A stretch of DNA of 64,000 bases from Rhizobium sp. CIAT894 (GCF_000172795.2 NZ_CP020952.1:62001-126000), one strand, 5' to 3'. Counted from the first letter of the stretch, positions 36,124 through 46,559 are shown. Numbers and translations: made by a program. Notes: a model not told the origin generated them from the letters alone.

Positions 36124-36534
36124 TCAATCAGATACGGTAACGTCGATCCATCGACCGGTTCCCTGATCACCGTAGATGTCAACTTCAACCCATACATTGC
36201 CATGTATGATCATATTGGCGGCCTCGCGCGTCATCGTTCCGTTCCGAAGCATTTGTTCCAGAGCTTGGCGATTTGCCGCATCGGCAAAGAACGAGTCCGA
36301 TTGATCGCCAGGATCGCGCACATGGTACTGATGGAAATTCGCCCTGTCTTGTCGGATGATCTGCCACGGCTGGGTAAGTCTGGCCCCATTTGAATTGTAA
36401 AGATCAGCCTTGCCGATATAGGCGCGATAGCTCTCGATCAAATGGTTGCTGTGGGTGGCCTGGACTCTCGCTTGAGCGTGCGCTGTTCCCGCGACGATGA
36501 CTGAGCTGAAGAGAATCAATAATAATTTTCGCAT
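36124..36534 (-). CDS. Small secreted protein of unknown function
   Basis: A 136-residue protein with a clear Sec signal peptide (MRKLLLILFSSVIVAGTAHA, cleaved before QARV). The mature part of about 116 residues has no motif I recognise: it is rich in Asn, Gln and charged residues and ends with NVWVEVDIYGDQGTGRWIDV. It has no cysteines, lipobox or membrane helix. The start at 36534 has GAGGG upstream. It stands alone between the exporter operon and the copper genes. A periplasmic location is likely; nothing else can be said. Confidence 0.65.
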   Translation of the reverse strand: MRKLLLILFSSVIVAGTAHAQARVQATHSNHLIESYRAYIGKADLYNSNGARLTQPWQIIRQDRANFHQYHVRDPGDQSDSFFADAANRQALEQMLRNGTMTREAANMIIHGNVWVEVDIYGDQGTGRWIDVTVSD

Positions 36535-36809
36535 GTTGCCCTCTTTCAAAAAGGGCGTCTTACCGAGAGTTCGACCAATTCTCCAAGCAAAAAGTGTGAC
36601 TTTGGAAACGCCCATAGGTGCGGCTTACATTGCACCGTTCGAAGGGATGTGCGGCTACACTCGACCTTCGCCGACAGGGCATGCTCCGAATATCGATGCA
36701 TACGCCGCCCGCGTTGCGCAGTAAGCTGCTCCGTGGAACAGGACAAGTAAATCACGGCTTCTCATAGCGTGGCTCCAGCGTGCAAGGAACTGCTGGCGGC
36801 CGCCGAAGT

Positions 36810-37280
36810 TTAGCCTTTTGTTGTGTGCTTCGCCTTGTGAGGCAGCAGAATTCTCGAATTCCGTTTTCGGCTGGCGATGGGCTCGGCCGCGCCACGGTTC
36901 TCCAAGCCCTCAAGAATGGGGCAGCTCGGCCGCTGATCCCCCGCACATTTGGACACCAGGGTCTCTAGGGTCTGAGCCATCTGTTGCAATTCCTGGATCT
37001 TGAGCCGAAGCAGGGCGATATGATCAAGCGCGATCTTCTTGACATCGGTGCTTTGACGCTCCCGGTTCGTCCAGAGGTCCAGAAGCTTTTGGATTTCGGC
37101 CACCTGGAAGCCGACATCGCGCGCGCTGCGGATGAAACGCAGCATATGTACATCGTCTTCCGAATAGTCGCGATATCCCGAAGCCTTGCGATCGGCGGCC
37201 GAAATCAGGCCGGTCTGTTCATAGTAGCGGATCATCTTGGCCGAAACGCCCGATGCTTTGGCGGCTTGTCCGATATTCAT
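36810..37280 (-). CDS. hmrR: Copper-responsive MerR-family regulator HmrR (CueR-like)
   Basis: A 156-residue MerR regulator. The N-terminal winged helix reads MNIGQAAKASGVSAKMIRYY and GYRDYSEDDVHMLRFI, a dimerisation helix follows, and the metal loop has Cys112 and Cys120 (SKCAGDQRPSC). Two cysteines seven residues apart are the copper(I)-sensing signature of CueR/HmrR. In R. leguminosarum and Sinorhizobium HmrR activates actP. The C-terminus has a basic extension of about 25 residues beyond the usual CueR length. It is 57 bp downstream of actP, so the two form one unit. Confidence 0.9.
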   Translation of the reverse strand: MNIGQAAKASGVSAKMIRYYEQTGLISAADRKASGYRDYSEDDVHMLRFIRSARDVGFQVAEIQKLLDLWTNRERQSTDVKKIALDHIALLRLKIQELQQMAQTLETLVSKCAGDQRPSCPILEGLENRGAAEPIASRKRNSRILLPHKAKHTTKG

Positions 37281-37337
37281 TGGTCTTTCCTTATATGGGG
37301 AGGCCGATCCCGGAAGGACCGGCTCTGCCTGATCGTG

Positions 37338-39821
37338 TCAGTGGGTGGCCTTGAACCTGCGAAGCCTCAGCGCATTGCCGAGCACGAAGACGCTCGACAG
37401 CGCCATGGCGCCTGCGGCCAAGACCGGCGAGAGCAGGATGCCGAAAGCCGGATACAGGATGCCGGCGGCGACCGGGATCAGGGCGGTATTGTAGGCAAAG
37501 GCCCAGAACAGGTTCTGCCTGATGTTGCCGATCGTCGCCTTGGACAGCGCGATCGCGTTCGGCACGCCCTGCAGACTGCCAGACATCAGCACCACGTCGG
37601 CCGCTTCGATGGCGACATCCGTGCCGGTGCCGATGGCAAGCCCGACATCCGCTTCCGCGAGCGCTGGGGCATCATTGATGCCGTCACCGACAAAGGCAAG
37701 TCTGCCATATTGTCTCTTGAGGCGGCGGACGGCGTCGACCTTGCCGTCCGGCAATACTTCGGCGACAATCTCGTCGATGCCGAGCCGGGCTGCGACGGCG
37801 CGGGCGGTGCGGGCATTGTCGCCGGTGATCATCGCGACCTTGAGGCCAAGCCCGTGCAAGGCCTTGATCGCTGCAGGCGTGGTGTCCTTGATCGGATCGG
37901 CCACCGCAACGACTGCTGCCAGCTTGCCGTCGATCGCGGTATAGAGAGGCGACTTGCCCTCATCACCGAGGCGTTCGGCGACAGCCGCGAAACCGGCCAC
38001 ATCAAGACCAAGTTCGGCCATGTAGCGGTCGGCGCCGACCTCGATGCGCTTGCCTTCGACTCTGGCCTTCACCCCGAAGCCCGTCACCGATTGAAAATCC
38101 GACACGACGGGCGGCGCGATCCCTTCGGCCGCGGCGGCACCGACGATCGCCCGTGCGATCGGATGTTCGGATCTGGCCTCGACGGCGGCAATCAGACCCA
38201 GGATCTGTGCGCGGTCGAAGCCCTCCGCCGGTTCGAGATCGGTCAGCATGGGCTTGCCTTCGGTCAGCGTGCCGGTCTTGTCGAGCGCGACGATATCGGC
38301 GTCCCTGAGCAATTGCAGCGCCTCGCCCTTGCGGAACAGGACGCCCAGTTCCGCACCTCGGCCGGTGCCGACCATGATAGAGGTCGGTGTCGCCAACCCC
38401 ATGGCGCAGGGGCAGGCGATGACCAGCACCGCCACGGCGTTGATCAGGGCATAGGTCAGTTGCGGCGAGGGGCCGAACACATACCAGATCGCGAAGGTCA
38501 GCGCGGCGACGAGGATGACAACGGGCACGAACCACATGGTCACCTTGTCGACGATGGCCTGGATCGGCATCTTGGAGGCCTGCGCCTCTTCGACCATGCG
38601 GATGATCTGCGACAGAACCGTGTCGCCGCCCACCGCGGTGGCCCGGAACGAGAAGGCGCCCTTCTGGTTGACGGTGCCGCCGACCACGGCGCTGCCCGCG
38701 GCCTTGGCGACCGGAACCGGCTCGCCGGTGATCATCGATTCATCGACGTAACTCGCGCCCTCGACCACCTCGCCATCGACGGAAACGCGTTCACCGGGAC
38801 GAACCTCGACGATATCGCCGGCAAGGACCGAGCCGATCGGCAGTTCGACGATCGTGCCGTCGCGCAACACCCGAGCGCTGCGCACCTGAAGCCCGGCCAG
38901 GCGCTTGATGGCCTCGGAGGTGCGCCCCTTGGCGCGGGCCTCGAGCAGGCGGCCGAGCAGGATCAGCGTGATGATGACTGCGGCCGCCTCATAATAGACG
39001 TTGATCGTGCCGGGCGGCAGCAACGAAGGTGCGAAGGTGGCGACGAGCGAATAGAGATAGGCGGCGAGAGAACCAATGGCGACGAGGCTGTTCATGTCAG
39101 GAGCCCGCCGCCACATCGCCGGCAGCCCCTTCTCGAAAAAGCGCATGCCGGGGCCGAAGAGGACGATCGAGGTCAGCGCGAACTGGAGATACCAGCTCCA
39201 CTGCATGCCGATCGTGGCCTGGATCAGCCCATGGATGGCAGGGATCAGGTGCGAGCCCATCTCGGTGATGAAGACCGGCAGCGTGAGCACGGCGGCGATG
39301 ATGAAATCGCGGGTAAGCTCGCGCCGCTCCGCATCCTTTTTCTCGGCACGGGCTGCATCTTCGTCCGTCCGGTCCGCGTCGATCGGCTTGGCCTCGTAGC
39401 CGACGCCCTGGATGGCGGCAATCAGGGTGGCAGCATCGGCCGATCCCTTGATCGTCGCCCGTTCGGCGGCAAGATTGACGGTGGCTTCACTGACACCGGG
39501 AACGGCCTTCAGCGCGCGTTCGACATCGCCGACACAGGATGCGCAGGTCATGCCTTCGACTGTTAGTTCGACGGCGACAGAGGGAGCAGCGCCGACCGAA
39601 TAGCCCACGTCCTCGACGGCCTTCACCAACACGTTGCGGTCAAGGGGTGCATGGGTGCTGATGCTCGCCTTCTCGGTAGCGATGTTGACCGATACGGCGT
39701 CGACGCCGGGCACAGCCCTCAGGGCGCGCTCGACGGTGCCCACGCAGGAGGCGCAGGTCATGCCCTCAATGGAAAGCGATATGAACGTGGATGGATCTGT
39801 TTTTCGAAGCGGAGCATTCAC
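37338..39821 (-). CDS. actP: Copper-exporting P1B-type ATPase ActP (CopA)
   Basis: An 827-residue inner-membrane pump for Cu(I) efflux. Two N-terminal heavy-metal-associated domains carry GMTCASC at Cys23/Cys26 and Cys93/Cys96. About eight membrane helices follow. The ion-path motif is Cys470-Pro-Cys472, the phosphorylated residue is Asp514 in DKTGTLTEG, and TGEPVPV, SEHPIA and [10 protein letters not shown] are all intact. This matches rhizobial ActP, linked to copper and acid tolerance. Its promoter has an HmrR operator, and hmrR lies directly downstream. Confidence 0.95.
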   Translation of the reverse strand: MNAPLRKTDPSTFISLSIEGMTCASCVGTVERALRAVPGVDAVSVNIATEKASISTHAPLDRNVLVKAVEDVGYSVGAAPSVAVELTVEGMTCASCVGDVERALKAVPGVSEATVNLAAERATIKGSADAATLIAAIQGVGYEAKPIDADRTDEDAARAEKKDAERRELTRDFIIAAVLTLPVFITEMGSHLIPAIHGLIQATIGMQWSWYLQFALTSIVLFGPGMRFFEKGLPAMWRRAPDMNSLVAIGSLAAYLYSLVATFAPSLLPPGTINVYYEAAAVIITLILLGRLLEARAKGRTSEAIKRLAGLQVRSARVLRDGTIVELPIGSVLAGDIVEVRPGERVSVDGEVVEGASYVDESMITGEPVPVAKAAGSAVVGGTVNQKGAFSFRATAVGGDTVLSQIIRMVEEAQASKMPIQAIVDKVTMWFVPVVILVAALTFAIWYVFGPSPQLTYALINAVAVLVIACPCAMGLATPTSIMVGTGRGAELGVLFRKGEALQLLRDADIVALDKTGTLTEGKPMLTDLEPAEGFDRAQILGLIAAVEARSEHPIARAIVGAAAAEGIAPPVVSDFQSVTGFGVKARVEGKRIEVGADRYMAELGLDVAGFAAVAERLGDEGKSPLYTAIDGKLAAVVAVADPIKDTTPAAIKALHGLGLKVAMITGDNARTARAVAARLGIDEIVAEVLPDGKVDAVRRLKRQYGRLAFVGDGINDAPALAEADVGLAIGTGTDVAIEAADVVLMSGSLQGVPNAIALSKATIGNIRQNLFWAFAYNTALIPVAAGILYPAFGILLSPVLAAGAMALSSVFVLGNALRLRRFKATH

Positions 39822-39860
39822 AGCCGCCTCCTTTCTATTTCGAAACTTACATTCGAGCGA

Positions 39861-39891
39861 AAGATGGAGCTTCCAACCATGGGAAGGTCAA
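39861..39891 (-). promoter_or_regulatory. HmrR/CueR-type promoter of actP
   Basis: On the minus strand, TTGACC (-35), a 19-bp spacer with dyad CTTCC-N7-GGAAG, and CATCTT (-10) are arranged as in MerR-family promoters, where the long spacer is corrected by the activator. The -10 ends 39 bp before the actP start. Confidence 0.8.
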
Positions 39892-39918
39892 TAGCAAAAT
39901 TTTCCGTTTCAAGCCCCC

Positions 39919-39949
39919 TTGACCTTCCCATGGTTGGAAGCCTCACCTT
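39919..39949 (+). promoter_or_regulatory. HmrR/CueR-type promoter of the copper chaperone gene
   Basis: TTGACC, a 19-bp spacer with the same CTTCC-N7-GGAAG dyad, and CACCTT run towards the CopZ-like gene. Spacer and -35 are nearly identical to the actP promoter but face the other way, so one regulator should induce both divergent units. Confidence 0.78.
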
Positions 39950-39982
39950 GAGCGCCATGAGACCAAACAAAGGAGATTTCTT

Positions 39983-40174
39983 ATGGAATTCAAAATCGAA
40001 AACATGACCTGCGGCGGCTGCGCGCGGTCCGTCTCGAAGGTGATCCAATCGGTCGATGCCGACGCCAAGGTCGATGCCGATCCTGTGACACGCATGATCA
40101 AGGTCGAGACCAGCGCCAATCCAGCGGATGTCCGTCAGGCGCTTGCACAGGCCGGCTATCCCTCAGCAAGCTGA
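39983..40174 (+). CDS. copZ: CopZ-like copper chaperone (heavy-metal-associated domain)
   Basis: A 63-residue single-domain protein. The copper site MTCGGC lies near the N-terminus (EFKIENMTCGGCARSVSKV), followed by the usual beta-alpha-beta pattern and a C-terminal DVRQALAQAGYPS. It should carry Cu(I) in the cytoplasm to ActP. A good ribosome site (AAAGGAG) precedes the ATG. It is divergent from actP, with a matching HmrR promoter, and the multicopper oxidase gene follows 106 bp later. Confidence 0.88.
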   Translation: MEFKIENMTCGGCARSVSKVIQSVDADAKVDADPVTRMIKVETSANPADVRQALAQAGYPSAS

Positions 40175-40280
40175 CCGCACCGTCGGATTACGCTTCGGCA
40201 ATCACCCCACGGAAAGCAAGGCAACTGTGAACGGCCCCGCCGGCCGATCGTTGCTGCGCGATCAAAAAGGAAATCACTCG

Positions 40281-41810
40281 ATGCATAGACGCACCTTTCT
40301 AACCGGCATTGCGGGCCTTGCAGTCACAAGTTCCGTGACGGCTCTCGTCGCGATCGAGAAGAGCAACAGCGCCGGAAACATGGACATGGCCGGCATGAAC
40401 ATGGGCGGCATGGACATGGGCGGCATGGACATGGGCGACGCCGGCAGTCCGAGGGCGGAAGGCATGCCTGCGCTCCCCGAAGGGCAGCCGCTGCGCGAAT
40501 TGCCGCGGCTGGCCAACCAGTCGGGCAAGGCCAGCCTGTTCCGCACCAGTCTTGCCGCCGAACCGGCAACCCTCCGCTTTGCCGAGGGGCTCGACACGCC
40601 GGTCCTTCTCTATAATGGCGGCAATCCGGTCATCGAGGCCCGTGAAGGCGACCGGATCGAGATCGACTTCCGGAACGGCATTCCCGACCAGCCGACAACC
40701 GTTCACTGGCATGGCATGCCGGTGCCGGCCGATCAGGACGGCAACCCCATGGTTCCCGTGGCCGCAGGGGCGTCGCAGCGATATGCTTTCGATCTGCCGC
40801 AGGGTAGTGCCGCGCCCTACTGGTTCCATCCGCATCCGCATGGGCATACCGCCGAGCAGGTCTATCGCGGCCTTGCCGGTATCTTCCTGGTCAAGCCTAA
40901 GAACGACCCGATCCCCGCCGAATACGGGGATACGATCCTGATGTTGACCGATCTCCGCCTTGCTGCCGATGGCTCGATCCCGGAAAACGGCATGATGGAC
41001 CATATGAACGGCCGCGTCGGCGACCATCTGCTGGTCAACGGACAGAAGAACCCGGTGCTGCCCGTGGCCAAGGGCGAGAAGCGTCGCCTGCGGCTGTTCA
41101 ACGCAACCAATGCACGTTTCTTGCGCCTGAACTTCGAGAATGCCTCGATGGTGATGATCGGCACCGATGGCGGCCTGCTCGAGGCGCCGGTCTTACGCGA
41201 CGAGTTCCTGCTTGCGCCCGCCGAGCGGATCGAACTCGTCGTCGCCTTCGATCAGCCGGGACCGGCCAAACTCACCACGCTCGACTATGACCGCGGCTGG
41301 ATGGGGCCGGGAAAGCCCGAGGAGGCCGGCATGACCTTGCTCACGGTCAATGTCTCCGACAGTGCGGCATCTGCCATGCCGGCACTGCCGGCGAAGTTGC
41401 GCGAGATCGCGCCGCTGCCGACGCCGCTCAAAACCCGCCGCTTCGTGCTGACCGAATCGATGAGCGGCATGAGCATGGCGTTCCAGATCAACGGCGCCAG
41501 CTTCGACATGAATCGTATCGACGAGGTGATGAAAACCGGCGACGTCGAGCGTTGGGAAATCGTCAACGAGGCGGGCATGGACCATCCGTTCCATGTGCAT
41601 GGGACGCAGTTCCAGATTCTCGAATACGAGAGGGACGGCAAGATTGCAAAAGCACCCTACCGGTCCTGGAAGGACACCGTCAACGTCGTCTCCGGCCAGA
41701 CGGTACGCTTCCTCATCCGCCAGGATATGCCGGGGCAACGCATGTATCATTGCCATATCCTCGAACATGAGGATCTCGGCATGATGGGCCTGCTCGACGT
41801 CCGGGCCTGA
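40281..41810 (+). CDS. Tat-exported multicopper oxidase (CueO/CopA type)
   Basis: A 509-residue periplasmic oxidase, probably Cu(I) oxidase. The Tat signal is MHRRTFLTGIAGLAVTSS. A methionine-rich copper-binding stretch follows (MDMAGMNMGGMDMGGMDMGD, residues about 35-55). Copper ligand motifs are complete: HWHG, HPHPHGH, HPFHVHG and HCHILEHEDLGMM. The ATG at 40281 has AAGGAA upstream. Being next to the chaperone and actP, it completes a copper efflux and oxidation set. It may share the HmrR-controlled promoter ahead of the chaperone gene. Confidence 0.9.
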   Translation: MHRRTFLTGIAGLAVTSSVTALVAIEKSNSAGNMDMAGMNMGGMDMGGMDMGDAGSPRAEGMPALPEGQPLRELPRLANQSGKASLFRTSLAAEPATLRFAEGLDTPVLLYNGGNPVIEAREGDRIEIDFRNGIPDQPTTVHWHGMPVPADQDGNPMVPVAAGASQRYAFDLPQGSAAPYWFHPHPHGHTAEQVYRGLAGIFLVKPKNDPIPAEYGDTILMLTDLRLAADGSIPENGMMDHMNGRVGDHLLVNGQKNPVLPVAKGEKRRLRLFNATNARFLRLNFENASMVMIGTDGGLLEAPVLRDEFLLAPAERIELVVAFDQPGPAKLTTLDYDRGWMGPGKPEEAGMTLLTVNVSDSAASAMPALPAKLREIAPLPTPLKTRRFVLTESMSGMSMAFQINGASFDMNRIDEVMKTGDVERWEIVNEAGMDHPFHVHGTQFQILEYERDGKIAKAPYRSWKDTVNVVSGQTVRFLIRQDMPGQRMYHCHILEHEDLGMMGLLDVRA

Positions 41811-41862
41811 ACCTGTTGTCGACACGGGGTAGATCCCGGCGAGGTTCCTCAGCTTGGTGCAC

Positions 41863-42624
41863 TCACGCACGGGGTTCATTTGCCTCGTCTTGAAACTTCA
41901 CCATGGTCCCGCCGCCGGTCGCCTGGTCGGTCGGGAAGACTTCGATGCGAGCGACGTCGACGAAGACGGGAAGCTCGATGGCGTTGATGACGATCGAGGC
42001 GATGTTCTCGGGCTGGATCGGACGGTAGCCGTCATAGAGCAGCGCGCGCGCCTGGTTTCCGGCCATCGCCGTCCGGTAGAGATCGGTCTGAACCCGGCCC
42101 GGAACGACTTCGGTGACCCTGACCGAGCTTCCGAGCAGGTCGCATCGAAGATTGTCGCAGAACAGGCTGAGGCCGGCCTTCGAAGGGCCGTAGGCGCCCA
42201 TGTTCGGGTAGGGCGCCTGGCCGCCGCTCGAACCGACATAGAGAAGATGGCCGCGTTTGCGTTCCACCATGCCCGGCAGCAATGCGCGGGTCAGATGCAT
42301 CGGCGCTTTCAAATTGACGTCGATCATTGCATCGATCTCGGCCGGATCGATCTCATGGAACAGCGCGCGCGTCGACAGGATGCCGGCATTGTTGACGAGG
42401 ATGTCGACCTCGATGCCTGCAAGCGCCCTGACGATCGTATCCGTATCGCGCACATCGGCCTTGATCGGAATCACACCATCGGTGGCGGCGAGTTCCTGAA
42501 GCGGCGCCTCGCTGCGGCCGACGGCATAGACCGTCAGCCCCCGCCGCCTGAGCTCCAGCACCGTCGCCTTGCCGATACCGCTGGTGGCGCCGGTCACCAC
42601 CGCGACGCGATAAGTGTCAAACAT
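41863..42624 (-). CDS. Short-chain dehydrogenase/reductase
   Basis: A 253-residue classical SDR with [13 protein letters not shown] as the NAD(P) motif, NNAGILS, the catalytic serine in YVGSSGG, YGPSK and the PGRVQTDLY stretch. The C-terminal part is longer than in oxoacyl reductases and resembles the YdfG/serine-dehydrogenase-like group. It overlaps the neighbouring SDR gene by eight bases, so the two are co-transcribed. Both belong to the FadR-linked catabolic region. The substrate is unknown. Confidence 0.85.
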   Translation of the reverse strand: MFDTYRVAVVTGATSGIGKATVLELRRRGLTVYAVGRSEAPLQELAATDGVIPIKADVRDTDTIVRALAGIEVDILVNNAGILSTRALFHEIDPAEIDAMIDVNLKAPMHLTRALLPGMVERKRGHLLYVGSSGGQAPYPNMGAYGPSKAGLSLFCDNLRCDLLGSSVRVTEVVPGRVQTDLYRTAMAGNQARALLYDGYRPIQPENIASIVINAIELPVFVDVARIEVFPTDQATGGGTMVKFQDEANEPRA

Positions 42625-43366
42625 AGATATAGCCCCCGCTGATGACGACGTTTTCGCCAGTCGCGTAAGTGTTGCGGCTGGAGGCCATCATGACGATCCA
42701 TTCCGCCATTTCGACCGGTTCTGCCGCCCGTCCGAGAGCGCTTGCCTTGGCAAGCTCGGGCAGGAAACCGAGTTCCTTGGCGCGGTCGGTGGCAAAGCCC
42801 GCGGGCGCGACGGAGTTGACGAGGATCTGGTCTTTCGCGCATTCTGCCGCGAAAGATTTGGTGAGGCTGACGACCGCGGCCTTGGTCGCGGCATAATGGG
42901 CGTTCTGGGGATGGGCCTTGAAGGCGTCGACAGACGTCACATTGACGATTCGTCCGGTGACTTCAGGAGCATTGACGTGCTGGCGCATATGGAGAACCGC
43001 CGCCACCATCATGTGGTAGGTTCCCTTGACGTTAATGGCGTTCTCGAGATCCCATTCCTCGTCGGTAATCTCGAGAATCGGCCGGCGGGGATAGATGGCC
43101 GCGCTGTTGACGAGCGCATGGACCCGGCCGAGCTTCGCGACGATCTCATTGAAACCCTTGTGCGCCGTCTCCGCCCGGGCAATGTCGGCGACCGATGTCG
43201 CCACATCGGCACCGAGCGAGCGAAGCGTTTCCGCAGACGAAGCCAGCAGTTCCGCATTGCGGTCGATCAGGCCGATCTTGCTGGCTCCGCGAGAGACCAT
43301 AAGCTTGGCTGCGGTCAATCCGAGGCCGGAGGCCCCGCCGACGATTACTGCTGTTTGATCCTTCAC
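42617..43366 (-). CDS. Short-chain dehydrogenase/reductase
   Basis: A 249-residue SDR. The cofactor motif is [14 protein letters not shown], the catalytic serine is in NVTSVDAF, and the YAATK pair is intact. [11 protein letters not shown] replaces the usual NNAG with NSAA, a conservative change seen in other SDRs. It ends in [16 protein letters not shown]. It is the first gene of a two-gene unit, divergent from the large FAD/Fe-S dehydrogenase, and shares a 95-bp promoter region with it. The substrate is unknown. Confidence 0.85.
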   Translation of the reverse strand: MKDQTAVIVGGASGLGLTAAKLMVSRGASKIGLIDRNAELLASSAETLRSLGADVATSVADIARAETAHKGFNEIVAKLGRVHALVNSAAIYPRRPILEITDEEWDLENAINVKGTYHMMVAAVLHMRQHVNAPEVTGRIVNVTSVDAFKAHPQNAHYAATKAAVVSLTKSFAAECAKDQILVNSVAPAGFATDRAKELGFLPELAKASALGRAAEPVEMAEWIVMMASSRNTYATGENVVISGGYIYV

Positions 43367-43400
43367 GTCTCACCTCTAATTCAGTTGCGTCAACACATTT

Positions 43401-43420
43401 GTATGTTATCACTTATATGC
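43401..43420. promoter_or_regulatory. Candidate FadR-type operator 1
   Basis: GTATGTTATCACTTATATGC lies in the divergent region between the SDR pair and the FAD/Fe-S dehydrogenase. It shares the core TCACTTAT with 56211-56218 and a related TCACATAT with 46511-46518 (minus strand). A common regulator, probably the FadR-type protein at 46560, would explain this. Confidence 0.35.
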
Positions 43421-43461
43421 CAAGTTTTGCAAGGCTTGGGCGATTTCGGCAGCGATAAAAA

Positions 43462-46400
43462 ATGATCCCTCGTATCAAGACCAAAGAATCTTTACTCCTT
43501 CCCGGAGCCGGCTTCTTCGAGCGGCTGCCGGAGGCGGGCTTTGCCGGCGACATCGAAACCAGCGCCGCCTCGCGTACCGTTCTTTCGACGGACAACTCGA
43601 TCTACCAGATGGAGCCGGCAGGGATTCTCTTTCCCAGAGATATCGACGATATGCAGACCGTGATGCGGGTCCTCTCCGAAGACGCGTTCCGCGGCCTGCG
43701 CGTCGTCGCGCGCGGCGGCGGCACCGGCACCAATGGTCAGTCGCTGACGGACGGCCTCGTCGTCGACTGCTCACGGCATATGAACCGGATCCTGGAGATC
43801 GATCCGGTGCGGCGGATCGCCCGCGTCGAAGCCGGCGTCGTCAAGGACCAGCTCAATCGCGCCCTCAAGGACCATGGCCTGTTCTTCGCGCCGGAGCTTT
43901 CGACCTCCAACCGGGCGACGATCGGCGGCATGGTCTCGACCGATGCCTGCGGCCAGGGCTCCTGCCTCTACGGCAAGACGAGCAACCATGTGCTCGGCCT
44001 CCGGATCGTCCTGACCGATGCGACGGACTGGTGGTCGCGCGCCCTCGACGACGTGTCTCTTGCCAAGATCAAGTCTCGCGGCGATCGCGTCGGGGAGATC
44101 CATCGGACGGTCGACAGGATCGCGCGTGACGAGCGTGCGCGCATCGAGGAAATCTTTCCGCGCCTCAACCGCTACATGACGGGTTACGATCTCGCGCATA
44201 TCCGCCGCGACGACGGACGCTTCGATCTCAACGCGATCATGTGCGGCTCGGAAGGCACGCTGGCGATGATCGCCGAGATCGAGCTCAATCTTCTGCCGAT
44301 TCCGAAATATTCGGCGCTGGTCAATATCCGCTACGACGACTTCAACACGGCCCTCGAAGACGCAAGGGCGCTGACCGCGCTGAACGTCGCGTCGGTGGAG
44401 ACGATCGACGAGAGGGTGCTCGGCCTTGCCAAGGGCGACATCGTGTGGAACGGCATCGCCCGGTTTTTCCCAGATGACCAGCGCGGCCCGGCCAACGGCA
44501 TCAATATTGCCGAGGTGCTGGCCGACGACCCGGTCGAACTCGAGCAGAGGCTTGTGGCGGTGACATCGGCGCTTGCTGGCGCCGATGTCGTTCGCAATAC
44601 CGGCCTTACGATCGCCCGGGAAAGTGCTGAGGTCGAAGCGATATGGACGATGCGCAAGCGCGCCGTCGGTCTTCTCGGAAATGTCGAAGGCCCGGTGCGG
44701 CCGGTGGCCTTCGTCGAGGACACCGCCGTTCCTCCCGATAATCTTGCCGCCTATATAAGCGAATTCCGCGCTCTCCTCGACGCCGCGGGCGTCTCTTACG
44801 GCATGTTCGGCCACGTCGATGCGGGCGTGCTTCATGTGAGACCGGCCCTCGACCTGACGCGCGACGACCATGTGCCGCTCATCCGGGAAATCACCGATGC
44901 GGTGGTGGCGCTTACCCGCAAGCATGGCGGCGTTCTCTGGGGCGAGCACGGCAAGGGTGTGCGGTCGGAATATGTGCCGGAATTCTTCGGCGATCTCTAT
45001 CCCAGCCTCCAGCAGATCAAGAAGGCGTTCGATCCGGAGAACCGCCTCAATCCGGGCAAGATCGCCACACCGGACGACGGCGCGCTGATGAAGATCGACG
45101 AGGTTCCTTTGCGGGGAAGCGTCGACCGCATCATCGGCAACGAGATCCGCGCGGCCTTCGACAATGCGGCCTATTGCAACGGCAACGGCGCCTGTTTCGA
45201 TTTCGACGAGACCAGCCCAATGTGCCCGTCCTACAAGGCGACCCGCAACCGGGTCTACTCGCCGAAGGGGCGCGCCGCCCTGATGCGGGAATGGCTGCGG
45301 CTCCTCGTCGAGCAGGGTGTCGATCCCCGTGAGGAAGCGGTTCGGCTCCGCAATTCGAACAAGGCGATCGGGCTTGCCAGGCGCGCATTCAACTCGCTGA
45401 ACCCGGCCAACCGCTCCGACTTCTCCCATGAAGTGCGGGCGGCCATGGATACGTGCCTTGCCTGCAAGGCCTGCGCCGGCCAATGTCCTGTCAAGGTCAG
45501 CGTTCCCGCGTTCCGGTCGAAGTTCCTGAACCTCTATTACGGCCGCTACCTCAGGCCGCTGAAAGATCCGCTGGTCGCCGGCATCGAGGCGACGCTGCCG
45601 CTGATGGCGCGGATTCGGCCCCTCTACAATCTGCTTGCCGGAACGGCTGCCGGCCGCTCGGCGATGAAGCTTGTCGGCCTGACAGCGCTGCCGAAGATGC
45701 CGCCGGCATTGCTGGCCGGCCTCGGTATCCCCGTCGCCGACGCGGAGCAGATCATGGCGATGTCTGCCGAGGAGCGCGCCCGCGCCGTCGTCTTCATTCC
45801 CGATGCCTTCACTGCGCATTTCGATCCCAAAGTGGTCGCCGCCGCCGTCGAGGTCGCCCGCAAGCTCGGCCTTGCGCCGTTCATCGCGCCGCCGCTCACC
45901 AACGGAAAAGCGCTGCATGTCCACGGTTATCTCGACCGCTTCGAAAAGGCGGCCGTCGCGACCTCACGCTCGCTGGATCGTCTGGCGAAAACCGGCGTGC
46001 CGCTGGTCGGGCTGGACCCGTCCATGACGCTTGCCTATCGCAGCGAGTACAAGACCCTGCCGAAAGGGCCATCCCACGCATCCGTGCTGCTGCCGCAGGA
46101 ATGGCTCGCCGCAAACGGCAAGAACCTGGCGGAGGCGATCCGGCGGCAGGTCGGCGCGACGGTCCGGCTTCTGCCGCACTGTACCGAACGCACCAACATG
46201 CCCTCGGCTGTTGCGCAGTGGAAAGCGGTCTTCCGCACCCTCGGCATCGAGCTGCAGGTGGCTGATGCGGGCTGTTGCGGTATGGCGGGAACGTTCGGCC
46301 ACGAAGCCCGCAACCGGGAAATCTCAGAAAAGCTCTATGCGATGAACTGGGCAGAACAGATCGCCGCCGGCGAGGACGGGACCGTCGTCATGGCGACCGG

Positions 46401-46485
46401 CTATTCCTGCCGGTCGCAGGTCAAGGAAATAGACCGCAGGACGATCCCCCATCCTCTGGAAGTCATCCGGGATCTGTTAAGTTAA
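43462..46485 (+). CDS. FAD/4Fe-4S D-2-hydroxyacid dehydrogenase (YdiJ-like)
   Basis: A 1007-residue fused oxidoreductase, as long as E. coli YdiJ. The FAD-linked oxidase half has RGGGTGTNGQSLTDGLVV (about 82-100), TDACGQGSCLYGKTSNHVLG, GSEGTLAMI and HGKGVRSEYVPEFFG. The Fe-S half follows with NGNGACFDFDETSPMCPSY, MDTCLACKACAGQCPVKV and a late CCG-type motif (DAGCCGMAGTFGHE). It probably oxidises a D-2-hydroxy acid such as D-2-hydroxyglutarate or D-lactate and passes electrons to quinone. It is divergent from the SDR pair and upstream of the FadR-type gene. Confidence 0.88.
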   Translation: MIPRIKTKESLLLPGAGFFERLPEAGFAGDIETSAASRTVLSTDNSIYQMEPAGILFPRDIDDMQTVMRVLSEDAFRGLRVVARGGGTGTNGQSLTDGLVVDCSRHMNRILEIDPVRRIARVEAGVVKDQLNRALKDHGLFFAPELSTSNRATIGGMVSTDACGQGSCLYGKTSNHVLGLRIVLTDATDWWSRALDDVSLAKIKSRGDRVGEIHRTVDRIARDERARIEEIFPRLNRYMTGYDLAHIRRDDGRFDLNAIMCGSEGTLAMIAEIELNLLPIPKYSALVNIRYDDFNTALEDARALTALNVASVETIDERVLGLAKGDIVWNGIARFFPDDQRGPANGINIAEVLADDPVELEQRLVAVTSALAGADVVRNTGLTIARESAEVEAIWTMRKRAVGLLGNVEGPVRPVAFVEDTAVPPDNLAAYISEFRALLDAAGVSYGMFGHVDAGVLHVRPALDLTRDDHVPLIREITDAVVALTRKHGGVLWGEHGKGVRSEYVPEFFGDLYPSLQQIKKAFDPENRLNPGKIATPDDGALMKIDEVPLRGSVDRIIGNEIRAAFDNAAYCNGNGACFDFDETSPMCPSYKATRNRVYSPKGRAALMREWLRLLVEQGVDPREEAVRLRNSNKAIGLARRAFNSLNPANRSDFSHEVRAAMDTCLACKACAGQCPVKVSVPAFRSKFLNLYYGRYLRPLKDPLVAGIEATLPLMARIRPLYNLLAGTAAGRSAMKLVGLTALPKMPPALLAGLGIPVADAEQIMAMSAEERARAVVFIPDAFTAHFDPKVVAAAVEVARKLGLAPFIAPPLTNGKALHVHGYLDRFEKAAVATSRSLDRLAKTGVPLVGLDPSMTLAYRSEYKTLPKGPSHASVLLPQEWLAANGKNLAEAIRRQVGATVRLLPHCTERTNMPSAVAQWKAVFRTLGIELQVADAGCCGMAGTFGHEARNREISEKLYAMNWAEQIAAGEDGTVVMATGYSCRSQVKEIDRRTIPHPLEVIRDLLS

Positions 46486-46505
46486 AACCCGGGCTCAGGC
46501 AGGTG

Positions 46506-46525
46506 GCATGATATGTGATATGTGC
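46506..46525. promoter_or_regulatory. Candidate FadR-type operator 2
   Basis: GCATGATATGTGATATGTGC lies 35 bp ahead of the FadR-type gene start and has two tandem TGATATG units. Read on the minus strand it contains TCACATATCATGC, similar to the elements at 43401 and 56204. It may be the autoregulatory site. Confidence 0.35.
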
Positions 46526-46559
46526 TAAATTAGCCCGGAACATAGAATCGGAGCATAAG

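Noticed and set aside
36984..39566. Very long open frame (860 codons) on the plus strand opposite actP
   Set aside because: It is antisense to a complete, motif-rich ATPase. Its composition (rich in Asp, Gly, Arg and His) is typical of reverse frames in high-GC genes, and no domain is seen.
43771..45924. Long minus-strand frame (717 codons) opposite the YdiJ-like gene
   Set aside because: It lies wholly within a well-conserved FAD/Fe-S gene and has no recognisable motif; it is a codon-bias shadow.
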